From Plasmodium relictum (taxonomy: Eukaryota; Apicomplexa; Aconoidasida; Haemosporida; Plasmodiidae): a stretch of DNA of 64,000 bases. The stretch's first letter is position 1. Every line of letters begins with the position of its first letter. The stretch lies in NCBI RefSeq assembly GCF_900005765.1, contig NC_041690.1, positions 744,001 to 808,000 of the forward strand, written 5' to 3'. Shown here piece by piece: positions 49,433 to 60,001 of this stretch. The position numbers and the translations under genes were made by a program. The notes below the pieces were generated by a model that worked only from the letters and a program-made list of their open reading frames with translations, did no database searches and was not told the origin of the DNA.

Positions 49433-50332
49433 ATGTCGTCAATTAAAATAAATAAGGATGAAAGTAAAAGAGTTCATATATGGATTAAAAGTGCTATCGG
49501 AACACCTAATAGGAGACAATTTAAGCATAAAAATATTATGTACCCTTATTTTCGTATGTATAAATCCCCATATAGAGCTAGAGATTCGAGAACAAGGCAA
49601 GCATTTTGGCCATCTGTTGACAAATACCCGTGGCATACTCATCAAAAAAGATGGGTTAAAATGGAACAATTAAATATTAAATTCTTTTCTGAATTTACAA
49701 ATAGATCCCCAAATAAAAAAAACTTATTTGAAACATGCCACACACTACCATTTAATGGAATAAATTGTTTATTTTGGAATCCTATTTACATTAATAGTCA
49801 TAAATTTTTTATGAAAAAAAGTAAAAAGAGTGATGAAAATGAAGAGGAAAAAGAAAATACAGAACACAGTGGACTACAAAAAGAAGAAAAAAATGATGAT
49901 GAAATAAATAGTACTAGTGAAAATAAAGATTATAAAATTGAAAATAAAAGTTTAGTAAATAATCGTGATAAAAATGAGAAAATTATAAGAATAAATAACT
50001 TTTATTATATTGTAGATAATGAAGTCAAAAATAATATTTATTTTTATCTGAAATATATCAAATATACTATGAGGCCTTTTAGAGGAAAAGTAATTGGTGA
50101 TCTCTATTTAAATGAGAAAAAAATTAGAAATAATATTTCAACAAAAGGTATAATAAACGGAGAATGGAAATATTCATTTCCTCATATTAAAATAAATCAA
50201 AAATTAGCTAACATTACATTAAGTGGTAATTTGATAAACGAAGAATTAGAGAAAAATATTATCGAAAATTTGGTGATAGTAGATAAATATACATATAGAC
50301 CTCCATTACCTAAATGTTTTAGTGCATCATAA
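49433..50332 (+). CDS. Conserved-looking protein of unknown function, 299 aa
   Basis: A single exon from ATG at 49433. I do not recognise the family. Two compact regions look conserved: residues ~10-120, rich in Trp, Tyr, Arg and Pro (VHIWIKSAIGTPNRRQFKHK, MYKSPYRARDSRTRQAFWPS, YPWHTHQKRWVKMEQLNIKF), and residues ~190-299 (YIKYTMRPFRGKVIGDLYL, GEWKYSFPHIKI, YTYRPPLPKC). Between them is a Glu/Asn/Lys-rich low-complexity linker. The basic, aromatic composition would suit an RNA- or ribosome-bound protein, perhaps mitochondrial, but there is no clear leader and this is only a guess. Confidence 0.8.
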   Translation: MSSIKINKDESKRVHIWIKSAIGTPNRRQFKHKNIMYPYFRMYKSPYRARDSRTRQAFWPSVDKYPWHTHQKRWVKMEQLNIKFFSEFTNRSPNKKNLFETCHTLPFNGINCLFWNPIYINSHKFFMKKSKKSDENEEEKENTEHSGLQKEEKNDDEINSTSENKDYKIENKSLVNNRDKNEKIIRINNFYYIVDNEVKNNIYFYLKYIKYTMRPFRGKVIGDLYLNEKKIRNNISTKGIINGEWKYSFPHIKINQKLANITLSGNLINEELEKNIIENLVIVDKYTYRPPLPKCFSAS

Positions 50333-50957
50333 CACTTTATTTTATTCTTTTCCTTCTATTACTTTTTACCTTATTTTACATAATATCCAAAGAACAATAT
50401 TCACTATTTTATTGCATCTTTTCCTACTATTTTTTTTTTTATATTTTGAAAATAATTAAAATTTAGTTATTAAATATTTTATTAATATATATAGCTTTAA
50501 TTTTATGTATGGTCATTTAAAATGTTTTTATTATATTTAATGGATTTTTTTTTTTTAATTCTGAAGACTTCTTTTTTCAATTATACTATTTTAGTTATGA
50601 TGAAGAACCCTTATTTTTTTAAGTTATACAAAACAGGAAAGTAATAAAAATTTCAATAGGAGTACCTATGTGTATATTTAACATTATTTTATTTTACGAA
50701 GTAATAATTTTTCAAATGAAATTACAAGTTCATAAAATTGTAGCATATGTGTTCTATTTTTCAAGGAGACATATATAAACTTTTTAAAAACATTGAACTT
50801 TCACAGTAAATAAAAAAATAAATTTTTAATTAAATATATATATATAATTATTCAAATAAAAGTTGATATAAAAACACTTAAAAAAAAATTTCTTATAAAA
50901 TTATTGAAAGAAACAAAAACAGTTTAATAACAATATATAGACTATTGTCAATGCTTT
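50333..50957. other. Convergent intergenic region
   Basis: AT-rich spacer between two 3' ends. A short ATAGG/CCTAT hairpin containing GAGTAC occurs at about 50656-50669; its convergent setting makes a promoter role unlikely. Confidence 0.55.
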
Positions 50958-52742
50958 TTAATTACATAAAGATCTTTTGTAAATTTCTCCTAGTAAATGT
51001 GGCTCCATTATCAATCTATTGATTTTATTATCATCTAACAACTTATTATTAATTATAAAATCCAAACAAAATTTACATAATTGTTTACAATTATTTTTAT
51101 AGCTTAAAAGGATAATATCTAAAACATTCGCTTCATTTATGTAATTACTAATAATTAGTTCACATAATTGCAATAATCTAAGAATATTAAAATTCACAGC
51201 AGTAATTAAAATTTTAGTATACGTTTCAAGTGAATAATTCATAGATAATTCATCTGTATAAAGATAATTTATAACAATTAAAAATATATCATACAATATA
51301 TCGTTAATAGGTATAGGCATATTATTATGTGAGTTCCCTGTTCCATCTTTTGAGAAATATAAGTCAAATATAGAATTAAAACTAGAACATCTTGCTGATA
51401 AAATAGATTTACAAGCGTATAAATATCTGTTTTCTAAAATAAAAATAACATCGGAATATCTAGGGTTATTAACCATAATTTTATAGTTGTTAATTAAGGA
51501 AGAAGACTCAACATATATATTTTCTAATTTCAGTGCATAAACATCATTTAAAGAATTCTTTCCATCAAATCCAGCAATGCAATATACTACATTTTTATAA
51601 AAATGGAGACTCATATTACTTCTCCCTGAAAAATTATTTGATGTGCTAATTTGTGTCCATGTTCTTTGATGTAAGTCAAATTTGTAAAAGTCATTTAAGC
51701 GATCTAAATACCCATTATAGCCTCCTAATATATACAAACATTTACTATGTAAAAAGGATCCTGCAAAATATCTGGGAAAAGGAATGTTGCAATAATTCTT
51801 TTTATTAATAGAATAACAACTTTTTTCTTCGTTGCTGTATATTAGTGAATTATTTCTTAATGCCCCTTCTTTTATATTATATTTCATTTTTGTCCAAATA
51901 CTTGTTTCCAAATGAAATTGATATAAGCAATTAAGTGCATTTTCTCCACTAAATCCACCAAATAAATAAAAATAACTATCGCAAATATGCCCAACAGAAC
52001 ATGACCTCGGACTGGGAATATCACCACTTTGACTTATATATATCCATTTCTTTTTTTCTATATTATATGCATACATTTGATTATGTAATGTTAAACCATC
52101 ATAACCACCAAATAAATATAACACCCCTTTGGATTCATCAATAGACAAAGCAAAACCAAATAATGCGGGAGGAGCATTTACTTTACTTTTTTCATTCACC
52201 TCAACAGTTTCCCATTTTTCAGTATTTAGATCAAAAGAATAAAAATCATTTAGCCAATTTCTATTTCCTTCATAACCTCCTAATATATACATTTTTCCTT
52301 TATACAAAAAGGAAGGATTATTTTCTCTTGCAGATGGACAATTTTCTTCATTTATTTTTATCCATTTATTTTCTATGATATTGTACTTATAAAAGTCACT
52401 TAATCTTTTTTTTGATTTATATCCCCCAAAAATGTATATATAATTTTTATATAATACTGATGCAGCTCCACTACGCCTAGGAAATTTAACACATCTATTA
52501 TCATTATCATAGGAATAAGAAGTATTTTTATCAGAAATATCATTTTTCATAATCATTTCATCATTCATGTTGGACTTCCGAATTCTTTGTTCATAATTAT
52601 TTGATGAGCATTTCAGCTTATTCCATATTAATACATTTTTACTTACATTTTTATTTCTAAATAATCCTTTTTTTTCTTTATTTATTTCAAAGGACGATAT
52701 GTAATCACTATTATTAATAATATTATCCTCATAAATACTCAT
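50958..52742 (-). CDS. Kelch-repeat protein with C-terminal BTB domain
   Basis: A single exon of 594 residues from ATG at 52742 (codons upstream in frame begin with TTG, so are not used). After a ~90-residue Asn-rich lead there are six or so kelch repeats forming a beta-propeller, with repeated GG doublets: YIFGGYKSKKRLSDFYKYN, YILGGYEGNRNWLNDFYSF, YLFGGYDGLTLHNQMYAYN, YLFGGFSGENALNCLYQFH, YILGGYNGYLDRLNDFYKF, YCIAGFDGKNSLNDVYALK. A BTB fold follows at about residue 420 (NNPRYSDVIFILENRYLYAC, then KSILSARCSSFNSIF). Kelch-then-BTB order resembles LZTR1-type proteins and differs from BTB-then-kelch KLHL and from Kelch13. It may act as a CUL3 adaptor, which is inferred from the architecture. Confidence 0.93.
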   Translation of the reverse strand: MSIYEDNIINNSDYISSFEINKEKKGLFRNKNVSKNVLIWNKLKCSSNNYEQRIRKSNMNDEMIMKNDISDKNTSYSYDNDNRCVKFPRRSGAASVLYKNYIYIFGGYKSKKRLSDFYKYNIIENKWIKINEENCPSARENNPSFLYKGKMYILGGYEGNRNWLNDFYSFDLNTEKWETVEVNEKSKVNAPPALFGFALSIDESKGVLYLFGGYDGLTLHNQMYAYNIEKKKWIYISQSGDIPSPRSCSVGHICDSYFYLFGGFSGENALNCLYQFHLETSIWTKMKYNIKEGALRNNSLIYSNEEKSCYSINKKNYCNIPFPRYFAGSFLHSKCLYILGGYNGYLDRLNDFYKFDLHQRTWTQISTSNNFSGRSNMSLHFYKNVVYCIAGFDGKNSLNDVYALKLENIYVESSSLINNYKIMVNNPRYSDVIFILENRYLYACKSILSARCSSFNSIFDLYFSKDGTGNSHNNMPIPINDILYDIFLIVINYLYTDELSMNYSLETYTKILITAVNFNILRLLQLCELIISNYINEANVLDIILLSYKNNCKQLCKFCLDFIINNKLLDDNKINRLIMEPHLLGEIYKRSLCN

Positions 52743-53681
52743 TTTTTTTTTTTTTTTGTTTTTATAAAAATTTAAAAATTGTATATACAAATTGTTTAAG
52801 ACAATGCTATGGAAATTATTAAAAAAAAAAACAAAAACAAAAAATTTAAATAAATTTTTTTAATCAACGCTATGAAAGACAAAAATCATATAAAAAATAA
52901 ATGAAAAGGAAGAAAAAAAAAAGTTAAGATAATTTAAAATCTTATACGAATCAAATATTTAAACAAATGTACTACTACTTATTTTTATAGTATTAATATC
53001 TATATATTACATCTTTTTTTTTTTTATCCCAACAAATGTTATATATATATATATTAATAACTTATTACATATATTTACATGTATAAATATATGTATGCAT
53101 ATATATGTAATAATGTCACATGATTTTTTTTTTTGTATTTTTAAACATACAAAAAATTATCAAATAGAAAAAAGATGTGTACACTAATAATATAAAAAAA
53201 AAAACAAAAATATAAATACTAAACGGATTTATGTGATACTTAAAAAAAAAAATATAATATAAACAAAGATGGCTAAAAAATTATTTTTTTTTTCATTTTT
53301 TACAAAAAAGAAAAAAAAAAAAAGAAAAGGAAAAGGAATGAAAAGAAATATTAATAAAAGAAAAATAGATATAACAATATAATAATAAACAAAAATTAAT
53401 AGAAAAATTACTAATTATAATAACATTATATAAAAACACAAACAAATATACCACATTCTTAATTATAAAAATTAAGGTGTATGCCATAATAATAAAAAAA
53501 AAAAAAAATTACATATAAATAACGTTATACAAGTTATCAATTAAAAAATACAAATAAAAATTATAATTTTATTTTATATAAAAATGATGTTTTATAGTAC
53601 ATATATATAATAAATCAAAAACAATTATAGATATATACATATATATATGTTTATTTTATTTGTAAATATATATATTTCTTT
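52743..53681. other. Intergenic region between FCP and kelch-BTB gene
   Basis: About 940 nt of poly-A-rich sequence with short (TA)n and TATG tracts near 53040-53110. Downstream of FCP and upstream of the kelch gene. No gene is seen. Confidence 0.6.
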
Positions 53682-54659
53682 TTACATAATGGAACACATT
53701 CTTCTTTGACAACGATTACAACAGTTTTCTTCTACATTTTCACTTGGGCCATCTGCTACTGTATATGATATACACATTTCATTTGTCGGCATGTTAAAGG
53801 AATTTTGAAAATGAGAACTAGAAGTTGTATTACTTTCTTTATTAAAAGAATAATTATTATAAGTTTCACTTTTATTTCTATTTTTTTTTTCTAATTCTAG
53901 TTTGTTGCATCTTATAATTAATTTCTCTACTTGCTTCTTATATGATTCAATAATACTTTCTGATTCTTCCTTAACTAATATTAATTCGTTTTTTTCCTTT
54001 ACAAGACTTTTAATATTCATATTTTTTTGTAAAATCTCTTGATTTTTTAAATTTAACACTTTATTTAATTCAACTTTTTGTTCTTTCTCCTTTTTTAATT
54101 GTTCTAATTCATTTTTCTGTTTTTCAATAATTACATCGTAATTTTTTATTTTATTATTCAATATTTTTAATCCTTTTTCTCCTCTTTTTAATAGAGAAAT
54201 TATATCAGTTGATTCTTCTGAGTAATCATTGTTATTTAATATTTCACTATCAAATTCTATTAAAAAGGTTTTAAATCTTTCTACAATTGCCATTTTTTCA
54301 CTTAAAGCTTTTTTTAAATCTTGATTTATTTGTTTTCTTGCTCCTAGATCTTCTTGCAATAGTAATGTTTGAGGAGATGATCTTTCCATAAAACATTTAT
54401 CACATACTCGAACTTTTTCTGCATAATAATATTCGCTAATTTTAAGTTTATTATCAGAACAATTTGAGCAAAATACATTTCCACATGCTCTACAATGATG
54501 TTTTCTTATTCTTACATTAAAAAAAACATTACAACTATAACATTTAGTTACTTCTTCATCGGGAACCCAGAAAAACTTTTTTTCATTTTCATTTTCTGCA
54601 TCTCCATTAAAAGATGTTGATGGCGTTATATAACAATCGTTCTCTGTAGAATTGCCCAT
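53682..54659 (-). CDS. FCP: FYVE and coiled-coil domain protein FCP
   Basis: A single exon of 325 residues. FYVE domains bind phosphatidylinositol 3-phosphate; in malaria parasites this lipid marks the food vacuole and apicoplast, and FCP is the known FYVE protein. WVPD at residues 31-34, RKHHCR at 52-57 and the eight zinc ligands (Cys 40, 43, 56, 59, 64, 67, 86, 89) complete the domain. A long coiled coil (about 105-265, heptads of Lys/Glu/Leu) suggests a dimer. The end is Cys-rich and terminates in CSIM, a CaaX box suited to farnesylation, consistent with reports that P. falciparum FCP is prenylated. The start MGN also offers Gly2 for possible myristoylation. Confidence 0.95.
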   Translation of the reverse strand: MGNSTENDCYITPSTSFNGDAENENEKKFFWVPDEEVTKCYSCNVFFNVRIRKHHCRACGNVFCSNCSDNKLKISEYYYAEKVRVCDKCFMERSSPQTLLLQEDLGARKQINQDLKKALSEKMAIVERFKTFLIEFDSEILNNNDYSEESTDIISLLKRGEKGLKILNNKIKNYDVIIEKQKNELEQLKKEKEQKVELNKVLNLKNQEILQKNMNIKSLVKEKNELILVKEESESIIESYKKQVEKLIIRCNKLELEKKNRNKSETYNNYSFNKESNTTSSSHFQNSFNMPTNEMCISYTVADGPSENVEENCCNRCQRRMCSIM

Positions 54660-55742
54660 ATATTTTTTAGGTAAATGTATTTATCAAAATGTTTTAATTA
54701 ATTAGTAATAAAATAATAAAAAAAATATTAACAAAAAAAAAAAAAAAAAAAATAGATAATAAAAAGTATATATGTTAAAAAATTTTAAAAAAAAATTATA
54801 TTAATTTAAAATTAATTATATTTTTTTAATTCATTTATTATTATTAAGTTATTTATCTAGAAATTTCAATTTTTTTTTTTTATATATTCAATAATTTTTA
54901 ACTATCAATAATATAAATAATAAAATGTATCTGCACACATATTTAATAATATCAAAAATATAATAGTCACCTTAAAGTATTATAAAAGTATATCAACATA
55001 TTTAAATATTTAAATATTCTTTGAATAAAATTATTTAAAAATTAAAAAAAATTAAAAATTTATATTAATTTATTTTTTAAACAAGAAGCAAATAGGAATG
55101 TTATACAAGCATTATGTACAGAATTGCAAATAAATATTTTAAATTAACAAAAAAGTGATTAAATATCGTAATTTAATATTATTTTTATTTTCATTTATAT
55201 TATATATGAATAATAAGAAAAAAAGAATGAAAGAAATAAAATATAAAAAATTTTATTCCTTTTTATCAACTATAAGAACTATGGGATTATCATATTTTTA
55301 TTTTGACAAAATGTTACAATAAAAAAAAAAAAAAAAAAATTAAAACTTATAATTTTTACTAATTTATTTTTAATTTTTAGTTTTTAGTTTTCTGCTTCTT
55401 TTTTCACTTATAATTTTTCCTTTTTAATCTATTTTTTTTTTTTTAGCCTTTTTATTTATTAATTATAATTTGAAATTTATTATTCAAATGTAAAAGATAA
55501 AACATAAGCAAGGGTGAAGAAAAAAGAATATGCTACATGAATATAAATATTTCCATAATATTATTTTAATATATTTTTTATTTATTAAATGCAAAAAAAA
55601 ATAATATAAAATAAAATGTTCCGTACTATAAGAATGTAAATATAATGTTTTCTTATTGAAAAGAAGAATGATAATAGTATAATTTTTTAATTAAATAGTA
55701 TATATATATATATATATATTTTTAGTTATTCTTAAGTATAAT
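54660..55742. other. Intergenic region upstream of FCP
   Basis: About 1.1 kb of AT-rich sequence, 3' of the biotin ligase gene and 5' of FCP. No gene or distinct motif is seen. Confidence 0.6.
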
Positions 55743-56591
55743 CTAATTTTTTTCATAAGGAAATAAATGCCCATTATTTACATTAATAGTTTGATTTTTG
55801 TCATTTAATAATAAAATAGATCCATCATTAGCTAGCCCCTTTAAATATCCAATAATTTGATTATTATCTTGATCTATTAATACTTTTTTCTCTCTATATA
55901 GAAGGCGTGGTAATATATAATCTAAGAGTGATAAAAATCCTTCATTGTATAACTGCTTAATAGCTAAATAAAAATTTTCAATTAATTTTTGCATAACATC
56001 TTCTACTGATGGAATTGAACTGAGTTTATTAAAATTTTGTTCTAATTCCTTTTTAATTGATGTAAAATTATTATTTAATATATCTTTATCATCTAATAAT
56101 TCTACATTCATTCCTATTCCTACCATTATACATACATAATCATCTAATGAAGTATCATCTAAGAAATATAAATTAACAAGACAACCAGCAAGTTTTTTAT
56201 TATTAATTAAAACATCATTTATCCATTTTATTTGAGCTTTTAAATCATAAAATTCCAATGTTTTGCTAATTGCGACAGTAGAAGTTTGAGCTAAACAACT
56301 AGCTTTCTTTAAATCTTTTTTATTCCATAGGAAAACAAAAGTTGTAAATATATTTCCCTTTTCAGATAGCCACAATCTATCGGTATTCTGTTTCGTATCT
56401 CTTGTCCCAATTCCATTTGTTTGAGAATTAGAGCTGACAATAATCATATAATTATCCTTTAACTTTCCATTTTCAATAAATGATTTTATATTTCTCTTGC
56501 AATATAATTGTGTTGAATCTAATACATCAAAATGATATCTAAATGCGTTGTATTCAGGATAAGATTTTTGAAATAATATCTTTTCTTCCAT
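55743..56591 (-). CDS. Biotin-protein ligase-like protein
   Basis: A single exon of 282 residues with the BPL/LplA-type catalytic fold. Biotin ligases make biotinyl-AMP and attach biotin to carboxylases. Conserved parts: FDVLDSTQLYCK near the N-terminus, WLSEKGNIFTTFVF, QIKWINDVLINNKKLAGCLV (with the catalytic Lys context of the family's K-W-P-N-D motif), VGIGMNV, and a C-terminal barrel-like domain (GYLKGLANDGSILLLND). The usual GRGRxGR biotinyl-AMP loop is altered to TNGIGTRDTKQN. I recall two such proteins in P. falciparum (HCS1 and HCS2), with apicoplast acetyl-CoA carboxylase as the known substrate; the syntenic position suggests HCS2. No leader peptide is visible, so cytosolic location is likely. 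Confidence 0.9.
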   Translation of the reverse strand: MEEKILFQKSYPEYNAFRYHFDVLDSTQLYCKRNIKSFIENGKLKDNYMIIVSSNSQTNGIGTRDTKQNTDRLWLSEKGNIFTTFVFLWNKKDLKKASCLAQTSTVAISKTLEFYDLKAQIKWINDVLINNKKLAGCLVNLYFLDDTSLDDYVCIMVGIGMNVELLDDKDILNNNFTSIKKELEQNFNKLSSIPSVEDVMQKLIENFYLAIKQLYNEGFLSLLDYILPRLLYREKKVLIDQDNNQIIGYLKGLANDGSILLLNDKNQTINVNNGHLFPYEKN

Positions 56592-57784
56592 TTTAATATA
56601 TTTATTTTAAACAAAAAAATAAAAATATATATATATAATTCTAAGTAATAGTCTTTAGAAAATATATATAAAGAAGAATTTTTTTCTTTAAGTATGTATC
56701 AAATAAAATAAAATCATTCTGTCTTGTAAATTAACTACATTATTACAAATAAGAATGAAGATAAAACATATATTTTTTTTTATTAACTAGCACATAAGAT
56801 AAAATAGTAAATTCATATATATATATACTTAAAAAAAAAAAAAATTATGTTTTAAATACATAAAAATTTTAATTATTTACAAATGCGTTCTTGTACATTT
56901 AATTAAAAAAAAAACAATTATTTTCAAATAGGATAACTCTTGATGAAGAATAATCTTCAATAGTTTTAGAATAAGATATACTATCTATTTAAAATTTTTT
57001 ATCTTTGAAAATTATTTTATGTTTAGTAAACATTATAGTTTAGAAATTAATTTTATTATACTTTTTAGAAGTAAATATATCATGTATTTTAGGTTTTTTC
57101 ATAAAATACTTTAATTCAGGAAATATTAAGATAGGAAAATAAAACTATTAATAATATTAAAAATAAATTGTATTGTTTGTATTAATTCATATTTTTAAAG
57201 TATTATTATTATTATATTTTTTATTTATATATATTTTAAAAATTGTATATTTTTATACATATTTTAAAACTAACATTATATATACATAAAAGGAATGTTG
57301 CACTAGAAAGCAGATTTTTTTGTTAATATTGAATATACTTTTCAATATACATTGAAATTAAAAAAAAATTACCAATTTCTTTTCAATACGAAATAAGATT
57401 ATTTTTTAATATAGTTAATTAATAAAATAAAAATGTAGATATTATAATACCTGAATATTTTAAATATAATATCTGTTGCTTCTAATCATAGGATTCAAAA
57501 GTAAAAATAGATATCTTTCATGCTAATAAAAAAAAAAAAAAAGATAAAATTGTCTTTAGCATTATAATTAAATGTATAATTAATGGAATGAAGCAAATGA
57601 GTTGAAATATAATGCATTTTTTTTACCACATTTTTATTATTTTATATTTATATCCTTTTTCTTCATTTTAGCTTTAGAATTGTACATTTTATTTTTATCT
57701 AATTTTTTTTTTTTTTTTTTTGCTTTGAGGAAAAGGAAACTAATGAAATTTATTTATATGTATATTATGTAGTATTTTTAGAAA
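56592..57784. promoter_or_regulatory. Divergent intergenic region
   Basis: Between the divergent starts of the biotin ligase and the four-helix membrane protein. A patch at 57294-57350 contains GTTGCACT and an 8-bp hairpin (ATATTGAA at 57326-57333, TTCAATAT at 57341-57348). Otherwise AT-rich without features. Confidence 0.5.
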
Positions 57785-58366
57785 ATGTTTAATTCACAAG
57801 GGATGAAAAGATGGACGATGAAAAGATTTTTATGTTTTTCCGTAGGAACAGCAACTATTATTTATGCAATACTTTTAGTGTTAGTGTCGATTATTATGTT
57901 AACACATACCTCACATTATAATGTAACCCTTTTTATAATAATGTCAACCTTTAATTTCATTTGTGCTATATTAATATTTGTATCAGTTTCTCATAAAAAT
58001 GCTTTTACAGCATATATAGCATATAATATAGTTATAATAAATTATATGGTAGAAGTTATTGAATTCCTTATATGCCTTTATAATACATGCACATCTCATA
58101 GTGTTCAATGGTATTATGAAAATTTTTATTGGCATAGGAAGATAGTGTATAATTATAATATGTTTTATGGAATATTAGAAATGATAATTCATTTATTTAT
58201 GTTTTTATTGTCTTTTTTCGTTATACAATTAATATGGAGCTTTTATAGAATTTTACAAGTTGGTGGAAACATTTTTTCTTTTCAAACAGCTGAACACATT
58301 GAGAATGTATTACACGGAACGCATTATTATGCTTATGGGACTATTCCTAATGTTAATACTTATTAA
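57785..58366 (+). CDS. Conserved four-helix membrane protein, 193 aa
   Basis: A single exon from ATG at 57785. Four transmembrane segments are plain, at about residues 18-40 (TIIYAILLVLVSIIMLT), 46-64 (LFIIMSTFNFICAILIFV), 72-94 and 128-150 (GILEMIIHLFMFLLSFFVI). A loop with several Tyr, Trp and His lies between the third and fourth helix, and a ~40-residue tail follows. There is no cleavable signal peptide. The topology recalls tetraspan proteins such as LAPTM or tetraspanins, but I see no CCG motif, so I leave the family open. Confidence 0.85.
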   Translation: MFNSQGMKRWTMKRFLCFSVGTATIIYAILLVLVSIIMLTHTSHYNVTLFIIMSTFNFICAILIFVSVSHKNAFTAYIAYNIVIINYMVEVIEFLICLYNTCTSHSVQWYYENFYWHRKIVYNYNMFYGILEMIIHLFMFLLSFFVIQLIWSFYRILQVGGNIFSFQTAEHIENVLHGTHYYAYGTIPNVNTY

Positions 58367-59175
58367 TGTATGCATAAGAAATTTTTTTTTTTTTTTATAT
58401 ATTATCTTCTTTTTATTAAAATAAATTGTAACTGTATCTATTATTTATGATATTGTGTATTTAAATCAAAGAATTTTTAAATTAGTTTGCCTTATTTCAT
58501 CTTTGTATTTTTTTTTTTTCTCTCTCTTTTTTTTTGTTTAATTAATATAATTAAATTCGTATAATTTTTATATATTTATTCAAAGAGCTCTTTTATGTTC
58601 CATATTATCGTTTATGTTTTTGTTTACTTATTTTAATTATTTTGTTTATTTTTCATTTTGTCTTAATATTAAAAATATTTTTTAAAATCATTATATATAC
58701 CAATATCTTCAAGGTAAATTTACATTTAAACATCTTATTAAAGCACATTAGGAGTTATAATATCCAAACAAAAACATATTAAAGAAGAAAGTGATGTATT
58801 TAGAATATCATAGAGTTGTACAATTTTTTTTTTTTTAAAGAAAAGGTGGAGTATGAAATATATATAATCAACATTAAAAAGATGATAATTTTAATGATAA
58901 GAAAGTATATCATGTTTAAAATATATCTTAAAAAAAATGGAGACAGACAAATTTACTTAATAAACTGATAACAATATAGATTATACATCTTATATTATTA
59001 TTTATGCATGAATCCTTTTTTTACAATATATTGCTATAACTCTTTAAAATAGGTATATCTGAAAAAATAAAGCAAACTAATTTTATGTAATTACAAAGAG
59101 AAAATATTATTATTATTTGAGTAATAGAGAAAATATAATGTATATTTATGTACTTCAATATATTCAATATATTTT

Positions 59176-59179
<4 letters not shown>

Positions 59180-59241
<62 letters not shown>

Positions 59242-59260
59242 TTATTTATTTATTTATGCA
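59180..59260. repeat. (TA)n followed by (TTTA)n microsatellite
   Basis: About 58 nt of alternating T and A, then several TTTA units. Confidence 0.95.
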
Positions 59261-59802
59261 CATTAAAAGCATAGTTTTTTACAGGATTATTTTCATAAAA
59301 TTATCGAAATAAAATTGTCATAATATTGTAACGGTTCTAATATTCATGCCTACAGCACTTTTGTTTAATAAAATATATAATATAAAAGTAATTAATACAA
59401 ATAATTTTAATAACTTAATACCTACTAGTTTTAAAATATAAAAAAAAAGAAAAATAAATAACATGAAATAAAATGAAAAAATTATAAAAATTTATAAATA
59501 TATTTTTTTAGTGGAACTCATAAAGCATTAATATAAAAAAAAGAAAAAAAAGAGTATTAATATCTATAAGAATACTTAATGCTTTTTAGCCTTTAAATAT
59601 AGAAAATTGAGGATTACTTTTTAAATTAAAATTTTATTGAAATATATATATATATTTATATTAAAATTAATATTTTTTACTAAAGTTTATAGCTTCTTTT
59701 ATTGTTCTATATGTATATGTTGAAGTACAGTTTATTTTTTTTATTAATTCTGTAATATACAAAAATATATATATGAACATTTTTTTTTTTTTTTTTTTTT
59801 TT

Positions 59803-59810
59803 GCGTGCAC
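59803..59810. promoter_or_regulatory. GCGTGCAC element upstream of Bax inhibitor gene
   Basis: GCGTGCAC interrupts about 40 nt of poly-T roughly 190 nt before the ATG at 60002. It contains palindromic GTGCAC, a core bound by several ApiAP2 factors. Its isolation in poly-T makes it stand out; function is inferred. Confidence 0.3.
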
Positions 59811-60001
59811 ATTTTTTTTTTGTTTAATTTTTTTTTAAAAATATGAAATATGAAATTTTTATGTATTTTATTTAAAAATTAATTATAAAAAGTTAAAAGT
59901 TAAAATTTAAAGTAAAAAGTAATTTCAGCTTTATATAAAAAATTTATATATATATATATATATATATACATCAATAATTTTTTTTTAATGCATATTTAAA
60001 A

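Larger units (their letters stand above)
58367..60001. other. 1.6-kb intergenic region upstream of Bax inhibitor gene
   Basis: No gene is seen. It contains a (TA)n/(TTTA)n tract at 59180-59260 and the element GCGTGCAC at 59803-59810 inserted in a long poly-T stretch about 190 nt before the next start. Confidence 0.6.

Noticed and set aside
58875-58975. Box C/D snoRNA with AGATGATAA and CTGATAA
   Set aside because: The C box is imperfect, the terminal stem is weak and such short AT-rich motifs occur by chance here.
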